From: Erigeron canadensis
Taxonomy: Eukaryota; Streptophyta; Magnoliopsida; Asterales; Asteraceae
Length of the DNA: 64,000 nt
Reading direction: 5' to 3'
Assembly (NCBI RefSeq): GCF_010389155.1
Contig: NC_057766.1
Span: forward strand, 43,038,463 to 43,102,462
The notes beneath the pieces are model-generated. The model saw only the letters and a program-made list of their open reading frames with translations. It was not told the DNA's origin and did not search any database. Every line of letters starts with the position of its first letter. The stretch's first letter is position 1. A program made the position numbers and the translations under genes. Below, in pieces: positions 45,839 through 58,734 of this stretch.

Positions 45839-47478
45839 CTAATCCTCATCATCGCTAACGTATTCATTAAGGTCGGGCATAGGTTCATCTTGTCGCGAAC
45901 GGGTCGTCCATACTTGATCCACTAAATCCGCCATGAGCATGTTGTGGGTTTCTCTACTTTTGATTGCATGCAAGTTCTCGATCCGTTGCTCCATGGGTGT
46001 TTCTTGTGTCCAGTACTCCGGGTCCAAAGAAGGGTATTCCGGGTCGTAGTCTTGACCAAAAACTTTGTCCTTGTCTTGTAAAATCATGTTATGTATGATG
46101 ATACAAGCGTAGATCACGGATTGCATCTTTTCTTTGTCCCAATACCGTGCAGGATTACTAATAACCTTCCACCTCTTCTTCAGTACACCAAACGCTCTTT
46201 CAATATCCTTTCTTGTTGATTCCTGTTTCTTCTTAAACAACTTTCTTTTGTTGTCAATTGGGTCGGTAAAAGTCTTGACGAAAATTGCATACTCCGGGTA
46301 AATGCCATCTCCCAAATAGTATATGGTGTTGTAAAAGTTGTCATTTGCACAAAAAGAAGCTACAAAATAATAATAAATGAACCAATTATAGATAGTACAC
46401 TTAATATAATCAAAAGAACGAATTTACATATTGTACTTTAAAACTAACATGTAGGAGCCAAACTGGATATAAGCTCCTCAAGAACAGGCGAGGCTTCAAA
46501 AACATTAATGTCGTTGTTGGACCCCTGCATCCCAAAGTACGCATTCCAAATCCACAAATCATAAGACGCAACTGCCTGAAGCATCAACGACGGTTTCCCG
46601 ATATCACCTTGAGTATGAGTGCCACGCCATGCGTTAGGACACATATCTCATGTCCAATGCATGCAATCAATGCTCCCAATCATTCCCGGGAAACCATGAC
46701 GTTGTTCATGGACCTCGTACATCCGTTGGAGATCAATCTAAGTCGGTCTACGTAAGTAAGTACCACCATATGGTTCCCTTATGCCTATTTATATACAATT
46801 ACAACTACGTTATAATCTGTAAACTATATATAAAATTAAACTATCTAAACTATAATAAAAGTATAACTAAGTTATAAAATATATATAAATTATATATAAA
46901 CTATATATATACTATATATAAAATTAAACTAGCTAAAATTTTAAAACGTTATGAGTAAAAAATTTGTTCCAATACAAAAGTGTTCTAGTGTGTCACGTGA
47001 GGTCCTTTCTGATATGCCAAAGTTTTCGTCAAATGCGTCAACACTAGTGCCATAAGCCAATTGACGGAGCGCCGATGTACACTTTAACTTGGTTGAGAAA
47101 CCAAGCTTCCCCGACCGATCATTCTTTGTTGGAAAAATGGATACTCGGTTGCAAAATCATCACATATTTGAAGAAATAACCGCTTACTCATACGATAACG
47201 CCTCCTAAACATCTTTGCATTGTAAATCGGTTCGTCAACAAAATAGTTACGCATGAGTCGAGCTTACGCACAATAGTAACCCGTCTCTTAAACCGCGGTC
47301 TTACAACTTCATCTTCTTCATCGTCATCATCATCGCCGCGAACCGCGTCCAACATAGTATTCACGACCAACATGGCCGCCTTCGATATGGCCGAGTCTAG
47401 CTCAGATGAACCGCCCGAACTATCGGATGAGCTATCGGTCGAACTCTCGCTTGACGACAATGGATTGTTGAGATCCAT
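45839..47478 (-). pseudogene. Harbinger (HARBI1-like) transposase, broken
   Basis: N-terminus at 47478 (MDLNNPLSSSESS, then an acidic run), the MSKRLFLQICDD region, GFPGMIGSIDCMHWT, GKPSLMLQAVASYDLWIW, an intron at 46360-46448 (GT-AG), and the C-terminal half with AFGVLKKRW and IIHNMI. These are DDE_Tnp_4 signatures. Damage seen: a frame change near 47105, in-frame stops TAG (about 46739) and TGA (about 46648, where the family has Trp), and an AT-rich stretch 46780-46980 interrupting the frame. It cannot make a full transposase. The - strand frame 45839-46315 remains open. Confidence 0.85.
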
Positions 47479-47805
47479 GGAAATCTAAAAAATAATATGT
47501 GTTTTTTTTAATGAGATATGGCTTAGAGTGTGGAAGAAAATGGTGGGTTTATATAGGAAAAAAGAGGATTAATGGTTTTTTAAAATAAAAAAAAAAAGAA
47601 AATAGGAAAAAGTTAGTCAAAGGAGCCGTTGGTTGCATGGGGAAGAGGAAGGCTCAAAAAACAATTACAAATAGTAGGCGTTTGTTTTGGTCCGATCATC
47701 CCCTTTTGACTAGCTAGAACGCGATCTCGGGGCCATGTGGAAGGCGTTCGGGCCGCGTTTTGGGTGGGGAACGCGTGGGCAGAAGCCTCACACCACTCAG
47801 TCTAA

Positions 47806-49154
47806 TATAATCAAACTGAGATTTATCATTATCACGCGGTGCATTGATTCTTTGATCGTCCGATGACTGGATTACACATAATGAGAGAGGTTTAGTGGTC
47901 CATTGAAGAGAAAATGGCCTACAATTTAAGGCGTTTTCCTTGCTAAAGACAAGTAGACAACACTCGGAAGATGCAAGCACTTACCTAGTTAATTACCTTT
48001 TCCGTAGTAGGGATTAGGGAATTAATTACAACAAATGAACAGTCCAATGGGCCTTGGGCCACAACTCGCACCTACATTGGATCAACAATTCCAATTATCC
48101 AAATTTACCCCTCAAACTCTTCTTCTGTTACATATTTACACATAATCTCAAGGTTAACATCTTCAATTGGAAAAAATCACATACAGCTTCTATATAACTC
48201 TTGACCATGAAATTTTAATAGAAAACTTCAAGTTAACAGAATAGTTGTATTATAGCAAGATCACTAATATGTCATTTTAGTTATGTTAAATATATTATAT
48301 ATGAGCTAAATGATAACAAGGCCATGACTAAAAAGAGTAAAAGGTACAATAATTCTTTCAGTAAGTCAATAGTTAATGATATTATTAGATAAGAAGTATC
48401 CATTTACTTTTACCATAAAAAAAAAAAAGAAGAAAGATATTAAGTATCAAACATTTTCTGTAAGAGAAGCGTGGGGCTTTTTTATACACCGATTTTTTGA
48501 AAAGCCGTTTTTCTTGGGCCCAAAGGTTAATGTATGAAGGGTAAAGGGGACTTCAAAAAGCTAAACCTCAATAATATCGACTCATGATGATTTTGATAGC
48601 TATGGGCATGAATGATGGGTGTTAATTCACAATTACGGAACAAAATCTCAATGATGATATTTTTTGATTTTCTACTACAGAACAACCTTTTTCACCTTAA
48701 TTCCTGTTTGCAATATTTGATATGATACATGACATCGATATCAGTTTTGATTTTGCTGAACAATATATTTATATATTCTGCAAGTTTACACATAGGGCAA
48801 AAAGGATATTTATGAAATATGAGCTGAAACCAATGTTAGATGTTACCGGAATTAGTAAATATTACAAGTACATAGTTATGAAAACTCATAATTGAATCGA
48901 CCTCAAAGAACTATATTCAAACCCGGACTGGGGACTAGAGGCTTATGAGCTTATCCAAGCTGATGATAAGCGGCAGGTGGCTCGGTGAAAAAAGAGAACC
49001 AGCCAAAAGCGGGAAATTTCATTTTCTTGACCAAAAGCTTTATATTCTCAGGCTAGATTTGAACATATTTTCTGATTAAAATCCGTATGTTTACTTCCTA
49101 TGTGTTACTATGCGTTCTAAAAAGGAAAATCATGATGAGAACAACATTTGTTGT
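47806..49154. other. Intergenic spacer
   Basis: No gene or defined element was recognised. Confidence 0.4.
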
Positions 49155-49163
49155 TTTCAAAAG

Positions 49164-49342
49164 GGGTAATGATTAATCCTCCTAATTCTTTATCTAGAAA
49201 ATTCTCCTAATTAATAGGATCGTGACATATGGAAAATCAGGGGGTGAGATTAGGAAAGAGAATTAGTGGATTACATGTGTTAGCAAGTGGATATATTATG
49301 AGGATTTTTAGGAGGATTAGTTAGGAGGATTTATCATTTTCC
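49164..49342. mobile_element. MULE-type MITE, 179 bp
   Basis: Ends gggtaatgattaatcctcct and, mirrored at the right, aggaggatttatcattttcc. Perfect 9-bp duplication tttcaaaag (49155-49163 and 49343-49351). Confidence 0.8.
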
Positions 49343-49359
49343 TTTCAAAAGCATCTTTC

Positions 49360-49535
49360 AAGTGGATAAATCCTCCTAACCAATCTTCCTAAAAATCCTC
49401 CTAATATATTCACTTGCTAACACATGTAATCCACTAATTCTCTTTCCTAATCTCACCCTCTGATTTTCCACATGTCAAGATCCTATTAATTCGAAGGATT
49501 TTTAGGCTAAAGAATTAGGAGGATTGATCATTACC
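49360..49535. mobile_element. Second copy of the same MITE, opposite orientation
   Basis: It is nearly the reverse complement of 49164-49342 (for example cttgctaacacatgtaatcc against ggattacatgtgttagcaag). The pair therefore forms a 370-bp foldback. Its own target duplication was not found. A partial relative lies near 12.56-12.65 kb. Confidence 0.7.
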
Positions 49536-49549
49536 CATTAAGCATAACG

Positions 49550-52500
49550 GTTTAGTTCAGTAGCTCCACTTGACTGGGTGTGTCAAATGCGGCCAAGTTC
49601 AGTGACTTGAGACGTAGTGGCATATAGTCATATACGAGTACATATGAAGAGGAGGGTATACTCTTGCATACCATTTGGAAAAAAGTATTAGTGTTAATTT
49701 ATTTATTTTTAATAATAATTTTATAATAAAATTACATGTAGTAAAAAATTTTGGTGCATACCGTGAGATGTGACTTGTGAGTACATATAACACCTTCTAG
49801 TGTGTATGAATCTGAAAAAAAAAGTCCGATTTCTAAAAACTATTAAACTTTTGCATACTCTGTTACATTTTTCTGAATCTGCCACTAGGTTTGAAAACCA
49901 TGCCTCAAAATAACACAGTTCGGTAGAACTCATGTTATGAAAAGTCTAGCTAGTCATTTACTGATTAAGTGAACAACAAAATTTTAGAGACAAGGAAAAT
50001 GAATTGAATTGTTATTTTAATTGCATAATTTACAGTTAGCAATGCCGTTAAAAACACATAAATCACAAACATTTTGAACGCTCCTTCTTAAAGTTTACAC
50101 AAGTGTCAGCTTAGCAAGAAAACAACAATTAAGCCATCAATAGTGTTTGATTAACTTATATGATTTAGCTTATATCATAATAATACTCCCCAAGTTGCTC
50201 ATTCCAACTCTTGTTACGAGTATTAATTAACCCGCAGCTAGATAAATGATTCCTAAACTCAAATAGCTTCACTTTTCCACTACTATAAATGAGTAATATG
50301 AAATTGTTATTATATTCGCACAATTTTTTTTATTTTTTAAAAAAAAAATCAGTTAGCAATTAGCAACCATCCGAGCAATGAAGTCTTGATACTAAATCGT
50401 TGCTTAGAACATCTTTCCCCCATCTCTTCTTTGCTTTCTTTCTTTTTGAATATGTGTTCTGTATATCCCTTTTTGTGCTTTGAGTTTTGACTGTCTGATA
50501 TTATTTGCCTGCGGATTTAAGTCATTTAACTTACAGTTAAGCCCAACTTTGTTTGGCCCATATAAATGCTCGATAACAAGAAAAATGGCCCAAAAGTAAT
50601 GTAATGCTTTTATTTCGGCAAAAAATTTGTTTTCCCAACATATCATGTTGGAGTTTTGGACAGTGTCTAGTTATTAACTTTGTATTTAACGACACTCTTA
50701 TTACGAAAATACATACTTGTGTATTTAACTTTGATACTTTTAATTTACGTTAGAGACAAATAGTTAAAGAAGTATAAAATAGTTGTATACTTGTAATAAA
50801 ATTCAAAATGTGAGTTTTCAATATGAAAGACAATTTTTTGAGTAATTGTAATGACAAAGGGGCAACTTAGATTTTAAACAACATATATCGCCCGTTTAAA
50901 CTTCTTGTTTCACACTCATGTCTTGTTATCCTAAATATATATACAGTCATATATGAAAATTACGTAATCTGGTAACACATATCGCGCAAAGTCATTCTCT
51001 CAATATAGGATCCTATTTTAACTGACCTTTTGCCTTTAATTAGCGTTTTTGTCTATTTTAACTGATACGAGTGTTATTTTAGTGGTATAAATAACAAGTA
51101 TTAAATCTTTGTAGTTAAAACTACATTACGATATATTTGAAGAATCAAAGACTTCCCGTAAAAAAAGTTACATTCGCAAGGTTGTCCGGCCACTTGTCAT
51201 GTGAGAGATTCGAATGGAAGTGGTTTTCCCGTCTGACGATTTCATATAATCATATTCATCTTTTAATTGTATTACGATGTATCTAATTATCTATATAGTA
51301 GAAGTAGATTATATTAGTTTACTACCATGACTCAACCATCATTCTTTCTTTCTCAATTAAGCTTCGATATATTGCTACTATCTTAACATGTTACGCACAA
51401 CTATGTACACAATAATAACAATTATCTTCAAGGTTATAATCATTAATAAAATTAAGGACAAACCACACACATTTACATGTATAACAAATATATATGTTAC
51501 AATAATATCTAATATCTGTTTACATTTATGGGATTCTTTGTGAGAGTACTCAGAGTATACATATTGTTTATTAAATCGAAATATAGTTTATACATAGAAA
51601 GTGAAAAAGCAGGATGCTTGTGTTACTTTTTCAGTAACATCTTTTGTGTCGTTGTGATGCCCACTCATGCTGTGCTGATAGTGCTTTACCAAGCTTTCAA
51701 AATTCTTTTTCATCACACATATAGATAGATATATATATGCCCGGCCCTCTAGTGGTCCGCATGCATCATCTTTATACTTACCTAATACGATACGAGTACC
51801 TAATACTATATATTTGAACTATTTGTAATAAAAATTCATTGGTAGTTATTTGTTTAATAAGTTTCAATCTCATTGCTAAATTGCTACGTGAACTACTAGA
51901 TGTGCATAAAACCTGTAGTTCTGTTGGATTTTATTTCATTTTCCCAAAAAAAATACTAAAAATAAATAGATAAGTGGTGCCACCATATAGCAAAGGGTAA
52001 AGGGCCGGGTCCATTAGAACAAATTTCGTGGTTATATTAAACTTTTTAGTTCTCATTTATAACTTTTGATTAAGAAGATTAGATTCCAAAAAGTGCGACC
52101 TTTTATGATTTCTTTATCTTTTTCATGCTCTATGATAAGCCCGACGCTAAAGTTTTTCTACATAATTCATCTTCTTATGCTTTCCTAGCGATAGTTATAG
52201 TATAAAAAGCATGTTGTATTTGATGATACCTTTTCTATAGCAAAAAGGGTAAATAAATTAAAACGTATATGATTTTTTTTAACCATAGCATATAACATAT
52301 ATGTATATATTTTTTTTTATGTATTAACCATAAACTTAAAACCATTGTTAGCATTTTGATTTATTAAAGAGTAGAAGGAGTTCAATGTTTTATTTGAGCA
52401 AAAAACTTCATTTTTACACATATATTCTCCACTCACTAAAAATATTCATCTTATAATGTTTCTTTTTGGCTACAAAGTTTTCTATAATTAGATTATTATT

Positions 52501-52725
52501 GTTACTGAAAAACACGCATTATGATGAGATTATTATTCACAAACAGATTAATAAAGACAAATTTATGTTTTAGTTGTTAAACATGTGCCTCAAAAGCAAC
52601 AATCTTAAACAATTCACAACAAAACTTCTCTTTTTGGATTAAGTTAACAATCTTATAATTTGGATGATCGTGTAAAGCACTGAAGCAGTTATGCATTTCA
52701 TATTCATTCTATAAAGTAATAAAAC
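49550..52725. other. Gene-poor AT-rich spacer
   Basis: Open frames here are short, low in complexity and lack domain features. No RNA gene or defined repeat was recognised. Confidence 0.4.
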
Positions 52726-52728
52726 TAA

Positions 52729-53179
52729 GAGAAAATCGAGTCATTAGCCAAATTTCATTGCGATTATACTAAATTAGCCAAGATTTTTTAGATTTTCAGA
52801 AAATAGCCAACTAAATTGCAATGAACTGACAAAATCGCAATGAGATCTTCAAAATCGCAATGCGAACATCAAAATCGCAATAAGATTAATGGAATCACAA
52901 TGAGATTATGAAGAATCGCAACGAGATCTTGAAAATCGCAATGTGATTCTTCTGCAGAATCTCTACGAGATTATCAGAATCGCATAGAGATCATCAGAAT
53001 CGCATTGCGATTCTTATAATCCCGTTTCGATTCTGCAGAATCTCGTTGCGATTTTGAAGTTCTCATTGCGATTTTAATGATCTCATTACGATTTTGTTGG
53101 TTATTTTATGAAAATCCAAAAAAAACTTGGCTAATTTGGTATAATCGCAATGAAATTTGGCTAATGACGTAATTTTCTC
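52729..53179. mobile_element. Hairpin element built of short repeats, 451 bp
   Basis: Inverted ends of about 85 bp (gagaaaatcgagtcattagc at the left; gagaaaattacgtcattagc read inward from the right) with TAA at 52726-52728 and 53180-53182. The left interior has about seven diverged units of aaaatcgcaatgagatcttc. The right interior has the same unit inverted (tctcattgcgattttaatga), so orientation flips in the middle. Confidence 0.8.
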
Positions 53180-53329
53180 TAAAATTAAAGGTTTAACCTT
53201 GTTTACTAAAAGATACATTTGGGTTTAATTAATTAGTACTTTTTATATTGTATATATGAATTTTAGATGAAACTTTTTGTGAAAAATTTATCATCTAACA
53301 TTTGCTTTTTTTCGGAGGTTAAGAATTGT

Positions 53330-53530
53330 GTCATGGTTAGTGTCGCTACTGAACTCACATGGCTAGTTAGGCCATACGGAATGAAGCGTCCTTCTCTCGT
53401 GGCACGCCCAAAAAGCCCCGGGAACACCCAGCACACCGCCCCCGGGGCGTCCCACCTCAAAAAAAATGTTCCTCTCGTTCGAATTTGGAGAAACAACCCC
53501 CCCCCCCCCCTCCCCCTAATAGCTCCTTTC
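53330..53530. other. GC-rich island with poly-C tract
   Basis: The stretch 53385-53470 is unusually GC-rich for this window (ccccgggaacacccagcac, cccccggggcgtcccacc), followed by about 13 C at 53497-53510. It may be a transposon end, but no partner was found. Confidence 0.4.
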
Positions 53531-54629
53531 CTGCACCCTATTCTTTTTTTTCATGTTTTTTTTTTTATCTATATAACTAGGGGATTATAGAAACCCCTTA
53601 TTCCAAAAAGAACCCCCACTTTTACAAGGAACTACACATGTCACAATTTATGAAAAAAAGGATGTTCTTGGAACCCCTTACTCCCCATAGACTTAAGTTA
53701 TAATTTATGATAACCATGTGCTCTTCATATAAAAAAGCTTTCTGCTTTTCATAAGCCTGCTAAACACAAGGAACGTAACCTTATTGTCATTTTAGAGAAA
53801 AAAGGTCATGAAGGGATTGATCAATCTAACTACTTACCAATAATATAGAATCAACTTATTGATATACTTAAAAAATAAAAATAAAAAAGATCTAATAAAA
53901 CTTTTTACAAAGCTTTTTTACTATTTTAAAAAATGTTTTGTATAAATTTTTTCTCATTTGAATAAAAAACATTTTATCAATAGGTTAAATTTTGGAAGAA
54001 CTTTCTCTCTTAATTGTTTAGTTATTTAAAGATGAGTTTTGTGAGTGACAGCCCTTAGGGTTGTCAGTAAAAACTAATTTGATGCATTAAAATTTGTACC
54101 TTGCTGTTATAAAAATCAGGGGTTGATTTTTAATATATAATGTACAAGTTTTTAAGCATGTAATATGTATGTAATATGTTGTTAGTGACGGTCTTTAAGG
54201 CTGTTATTATCATTTTCCTTAAAAAATATTTAAAAACTAATTTTTGAACTTTTACGTATAACTTTATCAGAAACTTTTAACAAATAACTTGATAATTAAA
54301 TATTCTTTTATAAATATTTTTCTGTCACATCATTCAATTTTAGCTCAATTTTAGCTCTTGTTATCCAATTCCAATATAGGTTTGTCAAATTCTCATCCAC
54401 CATCTTGAGGGAGGTGTAGATTTATTTGTGTTTGTAATTGATAATGTAGAGGACTATTAATAATGTAATTAGATGATAAATTGATTATTGATTACTAGTG
54501 TAATTAATTAACACATTTTGATATAAGAGGATTTTTTGGGATTGCGTGTATATAAAATAGATTATGTTTATAAAAATTATGTTTTGAATAAAATATATTT
54601 CAAACTTTTCTAGAACTACGTTAAAATTG

Positions 54630-54775
54630 ATACAAACTATCCTTTATTATTGGTACGGAGTATAGCTTATATATAAACTATCCTTTGAATTTCAATATTT
54701 CAATCGATTATCACTTATTCTATAACTAAACTTATACAAACTATCCTTTATTATTGGTATAGCCTATATATAAAT
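54630..54775. repeat. Direct repeat
   Basis: acaaactatcctttattatt followed by ggta and then tagc..tatatataaa occurs at about 54632 and again at about 54735. The second lacks the cggagta insertion. Confidence 0.65.
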
Positions 54776-54999
54776 AATCTCTTAATAATGTAATCAATGT
54801 TACTTTATTATTTTAAATTCAATGAATAGTTTTTAGATATCTACATTTTTAGTCTGTAGTTTAGAATCTATGCACTTTTTTTTTTCTTTTTATTCAATCA
54901 AATACCCAAAATATATTAAAAGTTTTATTAATTAGGCTTTTTTAATTATTACAACACAATTGCTTTTAAAGCTAATCAACTTAAGTATTTATTTATTTT

Positions 55000-56245
55000 T
55001 TTTCTTCGAAGATAAACACCTTACTTCAAAATCCAAGTAAAATGCATATTTTTTGTTATCGAAGCAAGATAAACTTTTTTTTATAATCAGAATGTATGTA
55101 AAAATAAATCAAACAAATGTATTAAAGAAAGAATGGTTTGTATAGAAAATACTCGTAGTACATTTAATGTTTATATTTTTTTTCGTGTCAAATAACGATA
55201 AAAATTATTTGTATGAGCTAAACATAAATGAAAGAAATGATATATATTTTGAAAGGGAAAATGATTCGTACTGCAGACTTTACCTACGCTTAAGTACTGC
55301 CACATTAAAAAAAGTTACATATTAAACCTTTGAATTTAATAAACATACATAACCCCCTCTGAATTTTACATAAACTCTTCTTGAATTTTACATAATCATC
55401 CCCTGTTTTACCTAAAATAGATACTGCATGTTTTACCTAACCTTTCTTTATTTTGAAATGTCTGAAAATTCATAAACATAATTATATATATTTTCTAAAA
55501 TGTGAGTGGTGGTGTCAGTATGCTTCTGACAATTCTAGTCCACCACATTGTTCACCTCAGTACTACTATTTACAGGCTGGAACAATATACACCCCTTCTT
55601 TTAATCATGATTGGCATGGATGGTCCCTAAACTTGACTCTACTTGAATTTAAAAAGTTCAGGTTAATCCAAGAAAAAAAATTGGAAAAAAGATACCCCGT
55701 CTCAATGACAACAAATCGCATGAGCTATGAGATAATATATATTACTCGTATAATATAATGCAAATATTCATTGAACAATTTATAAATTAATAACAATGAA
55801 AAGGAAGAATCGTTTACGTTGGTGACAAAATAATAAGGAAACCCATACATTTGCGAAAATGACAATATTTAGTACTTCAAAACTTTATTTGTTATTATTC
55901 ATAAAATGTTAATTGAAAACTATTACTTAATACAAAATATAGAGTCAAATTATATGATCATTAACATCATTTTCAAGAAATTATTTTCATGAACTCTATT
56001 GTTAACTAAGCTTTTAACAAGTTTCTACTTTCGTTGTGAACATTTGTAAACTATTTGGATATTTAACAAATGTTCATAAACAGATTTTAAACGAACAAAC
56101 ATAAAGAACAAAATCTTATTCGTTTAGTTTAATAAACATAGTTTCCATTCATTGATATGTTTATGAACATTCAATAATTTGTTTAAAAAAAGTAATTAGA
56201 TGGAAATCCCCAGATTCCATGTAACATTTGGTACCCATTAATCCT
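55000..56245. other. Intergenic spacer
   Basis: No supported gene. The open frame at 55453-55758 gives no family signature and overlaps sequence (ggtccctaaacttgact) typical of transposon termini. Confidence 0.35.
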
Positions 56246-56250
56246 CCAAC

Positions 56251-56388
56251 CATGCTAGTGTCCAGGTGATTTTCAACCACTTAATAATCCTCTTATTATC
56301 GCAAGTTTGCCTTGGGCAAGACTTGAACCCAAGATCTCCCCTGGAAAGTGACGGCTGGTGGTCACTGGGCTATTACCCAATGGTTAAT
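56251..56388 (-). mobile_element. SINE, family C copy 2
   Basis: The reverse complement matches 16454-16570: the gaggattattaagtggttga block and a gatcttgggttcaagtct box B (better preserved than in copy 1). The target duplication is unclear. Confidence 0.68.
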
Positions 56389-57107
56389 CTTTCTACTATA
56401 TATTTACTAATTTTTCATTTGTTGGTGTTCGTTTATGTTCATGTATACATACAAACGTACACGAACTAGTTTCATGTTCGGATATTTGTGTCTGGATGTT
56501 GGCTTCGGTTTTTGTTAACCTTACAACTATTATGTCTATAATGAATGTCCAATTTCTGCAAGATTATCAGTGTCATTTATTAAAAGATGAGTGATATTTT
56601 TGTAAATAATTAAAACGGTTAGTTATTTAAGTTTAAAAACTGTTTTAAATTTATTAAAAGCATGTTTTAAAACCGTGAACGTTCCTAGGTAATTCTTGTT
56701 AATATCATAAACGAATTAATATAATTAATTCGTTTAGACAATTAATCTAATTAATCATCGAAGACTAACTCTATTAGCTATAAGCGGAATGATTCACGAA
56801 ACAATTAAACCTAATTTAATTCCTAAATATAATCAAAGCCAATACCTAACATGCATGCAAATATAGCAAACTAAAATAGATAAACATAACTAAATAGAAC
56901 GAAAGAACACTAACCTTTTAGCGCGCAAAACCCTAAATCTCGACCTCCTTGAAATCGACACCCACGAACCGAGAACTCGAACACCTCCTTGCCACGAACT
57001 AATAGTCCAAGTGTAGAGCTGCTTCAAGAACTGTACACACACGAATAAATCCCCAAGATTAACTAGTTGTTAGCAATAACTTGATATATATATATATATA
57101 TATATAT

Positions 57108-57291
57108 GGGGGATGAGAATATTAAGCTGTTAGGTATCTAAGCTTTAGTGTGGAATACTCACATATTTTTTTTTAATCCATAAAATTCATGGGGGCCATG
57201 TGATTTATTTAAAATTCAACAAATATTAAAAAATTAGTATGTGAGGGGGTTCTACACCTAAACTTAGATGTCGGACAACTTTATTTTCACT
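57108..57291. mobile_element. Hairpin MITE, family A copy 2
   Basis: Same arms and spacer as 11952-12126 (gttaggtatctaagctttag; the right arm ends taaacttagatgtcgg). (TA)12 precedes and (TA)8 follows it. Confidence 0.75.
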
Positions 57292-57308
57292 TATATATAT
57301 ATATATAT

Positions 57309-57803
57309 AGTAAAGTTATTTTAAGAACATTTTTTTTTGTGAGAACCTTTGAGAACTTTTCAAATCAAGCCCAACAGATGATTGTTTTTACATGAAATAT
57401 GCTTTTTGATTGTTTTCTGAATAACTTATGTGTTTTGAAGTTTATAATTGTGTAGGAGCATGAATTATTATCCGTTATACAATTATGTGAATATTTGGAT
57501 TCTTGATCACATGTGCACGAAAATTGCTATGATCACATGTATGCAAGTCGATCACATGTAATCATAGCAATATTCGTGCACATATGATCAAGAATCCAAA
57601 TCTCCACATAATTGTATAACGGATGATAATTCATGCCTCCACACAATTATAAACTTCAAAATTATACATAAGTTATTCAGAGAACAATCAAAAAATAATT
57701 TTCATGTAAAGAATAATCATCGGTTGGGCTTGATTTGAAAAGTTCTCAAATGTTCTCTTAAAGGTTCTCGCAAGAAAAAGAGTTCTCAAAATAACTTTTC
57801 ACT
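57309..57803. mobile_element. Long hairpin MITE in a (TA)n tract
   Basis: A 495-bp near-palindrome: agtaaagttattttaagaac at the left and its complement at 57780-57803. The inner arms meet around two copies of gatcacatgt near 57530-57560. (TA)n on both sides. Confidence 0.8.
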
Positions 57804-58615
57804 ATATATATATATATAATATAACTATTATGCAAAAGCCAAAAACCCTAACAAATGGTGTTAGGAATTTCGACTCAGGCAAGAGGAGGTGGATGAAGTT
57901 CAAGTGTGAGAAACCTAAGAAATCCCCTTTATTTGTAAGGGTTAAAACTTTTAGAGTTTTTTCTAGGTTTTCTATGTGTGATAGGAAAAAGAAACTTCTA
58001 AAAATCCTTTTTCTTCCCCCTTCCCCTTTTCGTGACCGGCCTATGGGTCTCCCCATGGACCAAATTCGTTTGGCCCATGGTCAAATGGATTGGTCCATGG
58101 TGCTTAGTTACCCGATTCACGGTTTCGACACGAAATTCATTTCCAAATCTATTTTTGTTCTTATATCTTACATATTTTTATAAGTTCAACTAGCTTTCAA
58201 TGTTATTCTTTTGAATTATATATAAACGGTCGTATAAATTTCGTTGAGATATTTCCATAATTTTAACACTGAATTGCTCGTTAGGCAAAACAAACGTACA
58301 TGAACAAATTCTGTTTATTTACAACTCATTTACAACTCTAATTGTATAAAAATAATTAGTATACACATTTGCTGAACAAAATAGGTAGACTTACTCAATA
58401 TTTTTAGCTAAATGTAGGAAACAAAGGACTCTAAAGAGCGTTGATGCTCGTTTCTTTTTTTTCCTAAAAGATATAAGAGTATAAGATAATTTTTATTTTT
58501 ATTGGACTCATTGAGATTATAATCCAAATTGTGGCTTTTAATCGAAGTGGTGATAGTAACGAAATAAAACTGTCTGCTGTCGAGAAATTGGAGATACCGA
58601 AAGTTAAGGCATACG
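57804..58615. other. Unclassified sequence, possibly an LTR remnant
   Basis: The GC-richer stretch 57830-58130 has an open frame of 117 codons without recognisable domains. Together with 56.69-57.08 kb it may be one element split by the (TA)n hairpins. This is uncertain. Confidence 0.3.
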
Positions 58616-58621
58616 AGGCCA

Positions 58622-58733
58622 ATGCTTAGGAAAGCAGCTTATTTGGTGCATGCTTCCTTGGCTTCAAGACACACATGCCCTTCCAAAGCCTCTTTACTTC
58701 TCCAAAACCCAAAAAGAGATGCTGCAAGTATCT
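58622..58733 (+). pseudogene. Orphan 5'-exon-like fragment
   Basis: The frame starts MLRKAAYLVHASLASRH, rich in Ala/Ser/Arg and lacking acidic residues, like a mitochondrial targeting peptide. A possible donor (gctgcaa|gtatct) follows at about 58728. No downstream exon was found, so it is either a gene fragment or chance. Confidence 0.25.
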
Positions 58734-58734
58734 T

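Larger units (their letters stand above)
45528..47802 (-). mobile_element. PIF/Harbinger transposon, 2275 bp
   Basis: Inverted ends gactaaatggtatgaggcct and gactgagtggtgtgaggctt (the right end read inward), with TAA at 45525-45527 and 47803-47805. Subterminal copies of gggtctttggcca are at 45563 and 45640. It contains a decayed DDE transposase on the - strand and a long ATT microsatellite (45670-45742). Confidence 0.9.

Noticed and set aside
55453..55758. 101-codon frame containing WWCQYASDNSS
   Set aside because: No family signature, a weak start, and sequence resembling transposon termini.
57830..58183. 117-codon frame MQKPKTLTNG
   Set aside because: No domain or conservation evidence; adjacent to nested MITEs and possibly LTR sequence.
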